From: Lojkania enalia
Taxonomy: Eukaryota > Ascomycota > Dothideomycetes > Pleosporales
Length of the DNA stretch: 14,679 bases
Reading direction: 5' to 3'
Assembly: GCA_010094045.1 (NCBI GenBank)
Contig: ML986978.1
Coordinates: 1-14,679, forward strand
Shown: positions 1 through 8,049 of the stretch, piece after piece
How positions within the stretch are numbered: position 1 is the first letter of the stretch
Layout of the letters: each line of letters begins with the position of its first letter
Notes under the pieces: model-generated
The model's input: the letters and a program-made list of their open reading frames with translations, nothing else
The model's database searches: none
What the model was told of the DNA's origin: nothing
Translations under genes and position numbers: made by a program

Positions 1-2211
1 AAGTCCACTAACCCAATCAATCTCAGACGGAATGTCTGGCATATCAATCGAGGGTACCTCTGATGGCGGTGGCCAAGTGCCCCAGATCTGCGGCGGTAAT
101 TCTTCGGGTAGCGTCTCGGGTGTTAACTGTGTTGCTGATGTTGATCCTGAAACTTTCGGACCGTTAGCATCGATCTATTTTGAAAATTGAGGACACGTAC
201 TGTCACCCAGTCCAGTGTTAGGAGGTGTAAGTGACAATGCTTGCATCACACTATCATTCGAACACTTCTTCAACATCGCCTTGAGCATGTTGGCTCCCTT
301 GGTTGACTCTCTGAATCGATTCGGATTGTTCGCCCAAAGTCCGTATGTATTTTCAAGAATCGCAAATAGCTCCGGAATTTTTGGAGATGCAGGCTCTTTG
401 CTCTTCAAGTGATTAAGTTCCAAGCAAAGGACCATTGCAGCTAAGAGGAAATCGTAGGCCGTTAATGAGGACATGTACCACCATACTTTGTTTAGCTGAC
501 CACCGGGTGAGCAAGCGTGGGTGATGATGTTCTGATACTTGAGGATCTCAATGGCAGCATCGACGCAAATCTTTCTCGATTCCGCAAACCTTGAATCCGT
601 TTGACCGGCTGTGAGGAAATTACGATGCAGAACAACTCTAGTCTTCTGATACAAGAGCTCGATATTGAACCTGCTCATAATCAGGACCGGCGCATCGGTG
701 ATGCAGTCATCTAAGGGGCGGACGCGCATGCCCTCAGGTATCATGTTATGCGCTTCCTCCAAGCGCTTGTCTAAGGCAACGATAGTCGAATATCGGGGCG
801 GGGTGACCCTTTGGGACAGTTCTGCAGCTTCTCCAAACACAGCCATGACCCTGGATTTAGAGATCGTATACAATCCCGGGGTAATTTCAGAGACTGGACG
901 CTCCTTGGGTAAGTGTGTCATGTTGGGGGAAATATCATAGTCATATACGTTCCGTGGTGGCCGTGTATCGGACTCCATGCGGCGGATCAGAGTGGGTAGT
1001 CCAATGAGGAAAGAGATGAGAGTATCCATCATATTTAACACATGCCAAACGCGTCGACGCATCTCTCCCTGGAACGGCGATATTCCACTAAAGTTGCTTG
1101 GGTCACGGTGGTAGCCCATTCTTATTGCAACTCGAAGCGTCACGCCGTTCATCAGCCAGATCTTTGCGTGGTGGTCATCTCGGCGTAGGAACTCGCACTC
1201 GCCATAGATCATCAAAGTCTCGAGAGTGTACGGCTGAGACTTCGCAATATCTGCCAAGACCATGGCCGAGGAAGCCAGCTGTTGGAACTTGTTCACAAGA
1301 TTCGCCAAATGGTCCGTCTTATCGTAGATTGAGCCGGATATGCGTTCGAACGGCCTGGGATGTGTACTGTTCATCCCGGGATTCCGAGGACCAAGGATGA
1401 TTCCAAGCGCCAAGGCACTGTACAGCAGGCCGATCCACATGACGGGAGTGGACGCAGGATCTTTCCAAAACTGCTTGTACTCATCCTGGAAAGTGGGAGC
1501 ATGAATGATGTACAACAGGGGATCAGCAGAATTGAACCAGAGCGGAAGAAGCCGATCAACCTCCTCCTTTGGCGGCATCTCTTGAATAAGCTGAGCCTTG
1601 CTCATAGGCTTCGGTACACCAAACGTGACACTGGACCGAGCGTTGAAGTGGCTCCAGTCCTCATCTTGCGTTTCGTCCACCTCTGTCTCATCATCGTCTA
1701 GACTATCCTTAACCTCTTCAATCTCCTTCAGAATGCTAGACCAGTGCCCCGCCCCGACGTAGCTCGTCTCTTGCCCGGCATTGCTGATGTGCAGCTGCCC
1801 GAATGAATCTATATTCGGCTCAGCATCCCCTGCTTTACCTTCCGTCTTCGCGTTCGCAGCCTGCGCTGCACCACCCCCACTCTGCGCACCCGTGTCTTGA
1901 TCTTGTTGCTTCTGGTTGATCAAATTTACTACGAGGCTCTCCAGATTCCTTATACGCCCTCGCATGTTCTGCGCCTGCTTGTTCTTCGGCGGCGGCGGGA
2001 CATACTTGCACGCATCGTGGCGCGATCGCTTTGCACACTGGTCACAGACAGGGTGCTCGCGGTTGCACTTGAGCTTGCCCTGGCGGCAGGGCGTGCAGGA
2101 CAGCTGCGGTCTCGCTCGTTTGATAGGCGCCCGGCCGAGGATGTCAGCGGGTGGGGAGATGGAGGCACTAGCATCGGAGATGCTGGAGCGGGAAGGGCTT
2201 GGGTCGGTCAT
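1..2211 (-). CDS. Zn2Cys6 fungal-specific transcription factor, 3' end beyond window
   Basis: Likely nuclear DNA-binding regulator; target genes unknown. The ATG at 2211 has A at -3. Residues 39-68 form a Zn2Cys6 binuclear cluster (C39, C42, C49, C56, C59, C68; spacing 2-6-6-2-8), preceded by basic KRAR and followed by a linker and a probable dimerising coiled coil (about 83-105). A low-complexity acidic stretch follows. From about 215 to 470 there is a fungal_trans middle homology region, with landmarks WFNSADPLLYIIHAPTF near 225 and the RRRVWH segment typical of the family. Exon 1 is 2211..201, an intron occupies 200..147, and exon 2 (146..1) stays open for 48 codons to the window edge, ending in an acidic, Trp-containing tail (EIDWVSGL) as often seen just before the stop in such proteins. 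About 719 residues are visible. Without splicing the protein would stop at residue 678. Family is confident; the specific role is not. Confidence 0.9.
147..200 (-). other. spliceosomal intron in the transcription-factor gene (54 nt)
   Basis: On the minus strand the donor reads A|GTACGT at 200, a branch site GCTAAC lies at 168-163 (branch A about 17 nt before the acceptor), and the acceptor is TTTCAG at 148-147. Joining gives an AGA codon at residue 671 and opens 48 further codons. The in-frame TAG at 177-175 lies inside the intron, so retention truncates the protein. Confidence 0.88.
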
Positions 2212-2673
2212 CGTGGATGGCGGACGGTCTGCTGGCGGAGGCTATGTACGGAGACAACGAGTGCGGAAGCTAAATTTTTTGAGACTGAGGGGAGCCTGAT
2301 ATCTACGACGGACTACTGGCGTGGGTGGCTGAGCGGTATGACGAAGCGCGTGAAGGCCTATTTCATAGCGCTCTCGTCCGTCCAGTAAGCAAGAAAGTAG
2401 CACGGCAGCAGGAAGGGGGACCCAGGCTAGGGCAGCTTGGAGGACCGCACTGCTCGTGTCCAACTTTGGCTCGGGGATGACCCAGGTCACTGGCGTTGTT
2501 GTGTTGGACGGGTACCAATGTTCGTGTATGCGTATGCAATGCGCTTGGAGGAGTGAAAACAAGTAGCTCCGTTGAGCAACAAGACCGCCGATCACTTGCA
2601 CTATTCACTGTTCGCCCCGCCCCGCCCATGACGCCTGCCTGGGCCGCATCACCGCTGGCTTGCATTCTCCTCC
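2212..2673. promoter_or_regulatory. divergent promoter region between transcription factor and HAD hydrolase
   Basis: This 462-bp space separates two divergently transcribed starts. On the plus strand it holds a CCAAT box (2515-2519, about 155 nt before the hydrolase ATG) and a GC-box-like run of CCCCGCCCC units (2613-2627, about 46 nt before it). In the transcription-factor leader (minus) the only ATG upstream of 2211 is at 2366 and forms a minimal uORF, ATG AAA TAG (2366..2358). No convincing TATA box is seen. Transcript starts are inferred, not visible. Confidence 0.5.
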
Positions 2674-3972
2674 ATGGCCGCCCAGCTGCCTCCTCTCGCA
2701 AACCTCGTCCGGGCTGGGTCACAATGCCAGCGCGTCGTAGGACGGCGGAGCCACCGCCTGCTGTGCAACACGCATCGCATCCAGCCCTGCCGGTTCCTGC
2801 AGTCCGCGCCGCAAGCAGCCTCTCCTCCATCAACTGTCCCGGAGTTCGCATTTGCATTTGAGTAGGGCAAGCACGCCAGCCCGCAGTCGTTCCCGCAGCT
2901 AACATACACCAGCATCGATGGCGTCCTGGTCCGCAGCTCCGACCCCCTACCGCGCGCCCATCAAGCCCTCAGCTACCTCCAATCCCAACTGATCCCCTTC
3001 ATCCTCCTCACCAATGGCGGCGGAAAGCATGAGTCGGAGCGCGTCTCCGACCTCAGCCAAAAGCTCCAGATCCCGCTCAACACCAGCATGTTCGTCCAGA
3101 GCCACACGCCCTTCGCCTCGCTCGACGAGTACAAGAACAAGACCATCCTGGTCGTCGGCGGCGATGCAGACAACTGCCGGCACGTCGCTGAAAAATACGG
3201 CTTCACTACCGTCGTGACCCCCTTCGACATTCTCGCCGCGTATCCCGCCATCTGGCCCTTCTCCCAGCACCTCCTCCCTTACTACCGGCCCTTCGCCCGC
3301 CCGCTCCCCGCCCCCATCGACCCCTCCTCGCCCTCCACCTCCCTCAAAATCGACGCCATCTTCGTCTATAATGACTCCCGCGACTGGGGCCTCGACACGC
3401 AAATTATAAAGGACATCCTACTCTCCAAATCCGGCATTATGGGCACGCTCTCCCCTAAAAACGGCAAATCCGCCTTCCCAAACAGGGGATATCAGCAGGA
3501 TGGCCAGCCCCCGCTCTACTTCTCAAATCCGGATTTGCTATGGGCGGCAAAGTATCATTTGCCGCGGCTGGGTCAGGGCGGGTTTAGAGAAGCGCTTGAG
3601 GGCGTTTGGGAGGCTCTAACAGGCGGCCAGAGGAACGGAGTCAAACTCGAGAAAGTCGTGATTGGAAAGCCACATAGACCGACCTACGAATTCGCTGAGA
3701 AGCGGTTGATCGAACATCGAAAGGCTTTGCTCGCGAAGCACGGTGGCAGACTTGGACATCTCAAGCGCGTGTACATGGTTGGTGATAATCCAGAGAGCGA
3801 CATTTTGGGCGGGAACAGCTACAAGAGTCCGTACAAGACGGATTGGGTTAGCGTGCTAGTGTCGACGGGCGTCTACGTGGAGGGGACGGTCCCTGCGCAT
3901 GCACCCCGGATGGTGGTGGGTGATGTATGGGATGCAGTGCGGTGGGCTGTTGCGCAGGAGAAGTGGGGCTAA
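2674..3972 (+). CDS. HAD-superfamily IIA hydrolase, CECR5/HDHD5 type (probably mitochondrial)
   Basis: Two exons, 2674..2861 and 2913..3972, give 415 aa. HAD motif I is D63-I-D65-G-V (nucleophile and acid/base aspartates); motif II is LLTNGGGK with T96 and N97; motif III lysine is K315 in VVIGKPHRPTY; motif IV is VGDNPESD with D354 and D359 for Mg2+. The long insert between motifs II and III is the family's C2-type cap. This arrangement and the VYNDSRDWG stretch match the eukaryotic CECR5 subfamily (TIGR01456; yeast YKR070W). The first 60 residues are rich in Arg, Ser and Ala and nearly free of acidic residues, consistent with a mitochondrial presequence. Exon 1 was placed because the intron precisely restores FAFDIDGV; no in-frame upstream ATG competes. 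Physiological substrate is not established for the family. The gene diverges from the transcription factor and converges on the lactonase gene. Confidence 0.9.
2862..2912 (+). other. spliceosomal intron in the HAD hydrolase gene (51 nt)
   Basis: The donor is GA|GTAGGG (less canonical), the branch site is GCTAAC at 2898-2903, and the acceptor is CACCAG at 2911-2912. The intron splits the codon of the catalytic Asp63 (GA|C). If it is retained, the donor itself supplies an in-frame TAG (2863-2865) and the protein stops at 63 residues, before the catalytic site. Confidence 0.9.
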
Positions 3973-4279
3973 GGGCATGAATTGCTGCGTGTTTGTACAT
4001 CACGCTTGGCAGTGTGCTGTTCACTTGGTGAGTGCAGTAGTGCCACGTGCGATCATCAGGTACGGGATCATCACAGCAGGAGTGCAGATCACATAGCGAT
4101 CTGCCAGTTGTTCTTGGAACTCCTTTTTATTCATAATGCAAGGACTGCCCAGTTCAGTCGCGAGTCGGCACTAGATGCCATACTATCTGGGGTATCTGCA
4201 TAACACTACCAAAAAAATTTTTTTTTTTTTTTTTTCATATCTTCATATCCCTCCTCAATTTTAATTCCTCTGTCTATTT
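3973..4279. other. convergent 3' intergenic region with an A7-T18 tract
   Basis: The two flanking genes point toward each other here, so both 3' UTRs and poly(A) sites must lie in these 307 bases. I see no gene. A homopolymer pair A7 (4211-4217) then T18 (4218-4235) is the main structure. AT-rich stretches such as ATTTTTAATT near 4258-4266 are plausible 3'-end signals, but fungal poly(A) signals are too loose to call. Confidence 0.6.
4211..4235. repeat. A7-T18 homopolymer tract
   Basis: Seven A are followed directly by eighteen T on the plus strand. On the sense strand of the lactonase-type gene this is an A18 run starting 44 nt after its stop codon. Confidence 0.95.
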
Positions 4280-5479
4280 CTAAGCCCAGCGAACATTGGT
4301 CAATTGGCCGAGCCCGCCCAAACTAGCCACTCGCTCGCAAATCTTTCCCGACTTGACATCGCGCTTGAAGATATCCAAGGTCCCCGAGTTCTGGTTGCCG
4401 ACCGCAACGAAGTTGCCCTCCTTGTTAAGATTGAAGTGCCTGGGGAAGCTCCCGCCGGACGCAGCGAGACCCACAAATTTCAACGTACCGTCCTTCTGTG
4501 GCTCAAAGGTGACGAGGGTGTCCGAGGGGATCAGCGTGGCATTCTTAGGATCGGGATTCGGGACCGTCATGATAGTCGCGTTCCTGTTGCTGCCAATGAC
4601 GAACCGGTTATCGGGCGAGAGGAGTAGTTCAGCGGCTCTGGAACCTTCGGGCGTCTCCCGATCTCCGTATAGCCCCTGGCTCTGCACCTGCGTGAAGGCC
4701 AATGCGCTGTCGTCCGTATAGGCGACCTTGTAGCTCACAACCGTGTTATCGAGCTCGTGGATGACGAATAGGAAGGTCGCGTCCACATTGGGTTTCGCAT
4801 TCGGGGTCCAGAAAACGGCATGGCGGGGCCCTGACGCCGCCTTAGACTGCAAAGATTTCTTCTCAGTGATTTCGTTTTCGTCAATGCTGTAGACGCGCAC
4901 GACATCGGCGCCCAGGTCGGGGAAGATGAGGAATTTACCCGTCGGATCGATGACAGCTTCGTGGACGTGCGACGCTTCCTGCTCTGGCCGCGGCCCCGAC
5001 GCGTTGAACTTGAAGGTCTGCAACTCGGAGAAGCTGCCGTCGGGAAGGGCCTTGAGGGTGGAGATGCCACCGCCGCCGTAATGAGCCAGCGCGACGGCTT
5101 GCTTGTTGTTGTAGAATTGGTTGGCGACCGCTCCGGGCAGGGGCAGTTTGGTCGAGGCCTTGAGCTTAAGGCTGCCGTCGGCGCTGACAGTCAGGGTATT
5201 GAAAGAGTCATCTGGAGCAGCGCCCGCCCAGCCTTCGTTCAAACAGTATAACGTGCTGCCGTCGAGTTCGAGCCAGGTCGGTGTGCTGCCGCATTCGCTG
5301 TTTTCGGAGACAGTGGTCAGGGATGCGGAAGGGCGTCCATAGGCATATCCTAGGCCGGGCTCGAATGTGATGGCGCGGACGATGTTACCTTTTCCATCGG
5401 TTGGCCAGGATGATGTGAATAGCCTTACTGCTGTAGCAGTGCTTGCCAGAGAGGCGAGAAGGAGGGTTGAGAGAGCCAT
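4280..5479 (-). CDS. secreted lactonase-type seven-bladed beta-propeller protein
   Basis: The 399-aa intronless reading frame starts with a classical signal peptide: a hydrophobic core within residues 4-16 ending ATA, with likely cleavage after A17. The rest reads as repeated propeller blades of the Lactonase/6-phosphogluconolactonase-like family (PF10282, also annotated as 'isomerase YbhE' or muconate-cyclase-like). Landmarks are HVHEAVIDPTGKFLIFPDLG (171-190), SGPRHAVF (216-223), LLLSPDNRFVIGSNRN (285-300) and FPRHFNLNKEGNFVAVGNQN (345-364); these His/Arg/Asp positions are typical of the family. Three N-glycosylation sequons (N159, N300, N313) fit secretion. Bacterial cytosolic relatives hydrolyse 6-phosphogluconolactone, but an extracellular fungal version probably acts on another lactone or sugar derivative, unknown. 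The ATG follows the leader without an upstream in-frame alternative. A CCAAT motif reads on this strand at 5570-5566, about 87 nt upstream. Confidence 0.88.
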   Translation of the reverse strand: MALSTLLLASLASTATAVRLFTSSWPTDGKGNIVRAITFEPGLGYAYGRPSASLTTVSENSECGSTPTWLELDGSTLYCLNEGWAGAAPDDSFNTLTVSADGSLKLKASTKLPLPGAVANQFYNNKQAVALAHYGGGGISTLKALPDGSFSELQTFKFNASGPRPEQEASHVHEAVIDPTGKFLIFPDLGADVVRVYSIDENEITEKKSLQSKAASGPRHAVFWTPNAKPNVDATFLFVIHELDNTVVSYKVAYTDDSALAFTQVQSQGLYGDRETPEGSRAAELLLSPDNRFVIGSNRNATIMTVPNPDPKNATLIPSDTLVTFEPQKDGTLKFVGLAASGGSFPRHFNLNKEGNFVAVGNQNSGTLDIFKRDVKSGKICERVASLGGLGQLTNVRWA

Positions 5480-5565
5480 CGGCGCTAGATATTTTGTCGT
5501 GCAATTAAAGGAAGGTTGAATTAGACGCAGAGGAAAGTTGCTGTGGGCCCCAACTCAGCGTTACT

Positions 5566-5570
5566 ATTGG
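5566..5570 (-). promoter_or_regulatory. CCAAT box upstream of the lactonase-type gene
   Basis: The minus strand reads ACCAATAG here, about 87 nt before the ATG at 5479. This is a common position for the fungal CCAAT-binding (HAP) complex. The motif is short, so chance occurrence is possible. Confidence 0.35.
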
Positions 5571-6029
5571 TCCGCCTTGCAAAGTAAATAGTAGGTATGT
5601 AGAGGGAAGAAAGCGAACTCCCGGGGACACAGGCAGTACCGCCAAAGGGCCACCGACATATAAACACTCGAGTCACGACTATGCAAATCAATTCTGTGAC
5701 TAGGAACTACCTGTGACTACCGGGTGCTTGGTCCTGCGATCCGTCTCCGCATCGACGCTTAGGCCTCTCGCTCTTCGGGTATATTCACTTGCAATCCGTG
5801 TGTCGAAATTTTGACTTGGCCACGTTGGCAAAAAGGAGCCCGGATCTGGGGCACGTCCTCGTGTGTAGGAAGAAAAAGGGATAGTTTCTTTGCGCAATTG
5901 GGAAAAGGGTGGGCACCGAAGGAAGGGTTGGTGGCTGCAAGAAGCCGGAATAATATGCTGTATGCGGCGGAGCGAAGGGGAAGGTATTCCGGCTGGGGGA
6001 GGGTGCTTATTGGAGGGCTGGATCGAGCC

Positions 6030-6040
6030 GGGGGGGGGGG
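6030..6040. repeat. G11 homopolymer
   Basis: Eleven consecutive G lie in an otherwise mixed, G-rich stretch of the gene-poor region. It is likely length-variable and prone to sequencing error. Confidence 0.9.
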
Positions 6041-6701
6041 ATAGGCTATGCGGGTGTAATTTGAAGGGCTTAGGATACTGAGATTGGGACCTGGCTGAGA
6101 TTGATTGATGGTGCTATATATCTATTACAGATTGTGTGGTTTCTCGGCCCCAAGGCGCCTGCCCCCATGGCGCCGCATTGGGACTTGAAGACAAGCGGAT
6201 ACTGGTGTGGCTGGGCTGATTGGTTTGGGGGGCGTGTGTGCTTCCGGTGCATGGATGGCGGCCGCGTCAACCGCAGGACTCGAGGTCGCTTGGCGGTGGA
6301 ATTGGGGTTTCAGGATTTGCCATTGGAGTGCAGGAATTAGATGCGCAGGAACGGCGCCAATGGCATGTGGGGATCGGCGGGCCACAGAGCGGAGCGTGGT
6401 GACCCGTCTGAAACGAAACGCCGCAGCGTGGGGCGTGTATTGATGTATGTAGATGGCGTTAGTTCTATTGCTAGAGTAGGCGTAGTGCCCGTGTAACGTT
6501 TACCCACTGTCTACGTTAGTCTCATATAGTTACAGTGTCATGCGGAGCAGTATTTGACAATAAATTCGGTTGAAATGGACTGTATTAGAGCTGGATGCAA
6601 TTGCAAACGAGTCTATTGATGAGGGGGAACGTGCTGCATTTGCGCATTGACTAAACTCAATATAAGCAATTGTAAAATCCAACATGGCGCTAGATGAGCG
6701 T

Positions 6702-6754
6702 GCTGACGGCATCTATTTAGGGGGTTATATCTAAATAGAGACAAGTGCCGCAGC
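6702..6754. repeat. imperfect inverted repeat (hairpin-forming)
   Basis: The inner arms TCTATTTAG (6712-6720) and CTAAATAGA (6731-6739) are perfectly complementary around a 10-nt loop. Outside a 6-nt bulge (6740-6745), GCTG-a-CGGCA (6702-6711) pairs with TGCCGCAGC (6746-6754), with one bulged A and the A at 6711 as the junction base. The 6745-6754 arm can alternatively pair with GCTGTCGCAC just downstream (8 of 10 positions). No coding sequence surrounds it. Confidence 0.55.
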
Positions 6755-8049
6755 GCGGCTGTCGCACGCCTAGATTTGTAGCCGCCTCGCCTCTCAGTCT
6801 TGGCCCTCCAGGTCGCGGAATGCAGACACGCCGGCGCGACTATGTGCAACCGGAGATCCACGGTCGTGCTGTACAACCAGTATTTTCAGCTCCAGGTTCA
6901 TCTTCTCAGTCTAAGTCAACTACTCGTGGGGGCTGTGTGCAGCGGGTCTCGATGCCTCCGGGGCCAGGCAATCGCTCCAATTTCGTCTTCACCCGAAACA
7001 GATCATAAAGGTACTAAGATAGTCAGGAATGGCTCCGTAAGCAGAGGCCAGCCTCAACATATCCATGTAGGGTCCACAGATAGCAAAGACAAACGGGATA
7101 TCCTAGCCATTGTAATGTAGCCTTTGCAGGGAATATTTATCTTGCAAACACCAAACGAATAGGCTTGCGTCCTTCATTCTAGCTTCCCGATACGAAAGCT
7201 ACATAGCTACGATAGATGGTAACCCCGGTTCGCATACTCTGTCTATCTATTCTACGTGGGGGTATTCACGTAGACATCTGCCCATATCAGCTTGTCCGGA
7301 TTCCAAGTTTTTCTCAACCTATGTTCTCGCAGTCTATCTTCGGCTTCAGGCCTTCGGTACTAGAGTCTTTACACCCCTCTTTCATACTATCAGAATTCGC
7401 TATTATGACATCTATCAGAAGAACGGGCCTTCCTTACTGTTATTTGAATATTCTTAAATTTTCTTGATCTTCCGCATAGAAGCTATTTCTATCTATCTCT
7501 TCTTCAGTTTCATCTTACCCCTATCAGCTGTGTCCACACGCTTCGCAGCGCTCTCTTCAGCTCTCTTCAAGTCAATTCACGAGATCTGAATCCCAAATAT
7601 CACTATTAGCAACCGACTGATTCGCTCTCTTTCACTTTGAGAACTCCTTCGTTCAGTCTTCAGCTTTGCGTCAGTCAATTCCTTCCTCAACCCGAATATA
7701 TCACCGCTTCTGCATTGATACAATCCTCTCCAACACTCATTTCTTAGTCCGCTTAAGGAATCTCCATGAGATATCAGGATTGAAAGAAGGTGCAAACGCC
7801 CAAGTCAAGGAGAGTGCAGTCTCAAAGGAATCTGCTTCTTCACGAATTCGGTAGTTTTGGTAGTGCTGCTACTTCACTCAATGGCGCGTCCTTCTTTTAC
7901 TTATGCATCGATCAGACGAGAAAATGCTAATTCACAAAAAGGCTATCGACCCCCAAGTATCTTCTAGTGCAATTTGTCAACATAGATTGGAATACAATTC
8001 TTAATTATTCGACGGCTCTTACGTATTTAACGCTCGAAATTAGCTTGTG

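Larger units (their letters stand above)
5480..8049. other. 2.57-kb region without a recognisable gene
   Basis: Reading both strands I find only short open frames with no family resemblance, no tRNA-like B box with a matching stem, and no transposase or reverse-transcriptase signature. The part nearest 5480 is the promoter of the lactonase-type gene. There is a G11 run at 6030-6040, an imperfect inverted repeat at 6702-6754, and from about 7430 to 7770 a pyrimidine-rich stretch that could be the core promoter or long 5' leader of the nuclease-like gene. CpG is not obviously depleted in 7100-8046, so I see no clear sign of repeat-induced point mutation. Confidence 0.6.

Noticed and set aside
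5811..6440. Several overlapping open frames around the G11 run on both strands
   Set aside because: They are short, low-complexity (Gly, Arg, Trp rich) and in competing frames, as expected of G-rich non-coding sequence.
7216..7245. GGTTCGCAT resembling a tRNA B box
   Set aside because: The flanking bases do not form a T-arm stem and no A box or acceptor stem could be matched.
7101..8046. RIP-degraded transposon
   Set aside because: CpG is close to what the base composition predicts and no element-derived protein fragment is seen.
8047..8049. GTG as start of the nuclease-like gene
   Set aside because: An ATG follows immediately at 8050 in good context, so nothing supports a non-AUG start.
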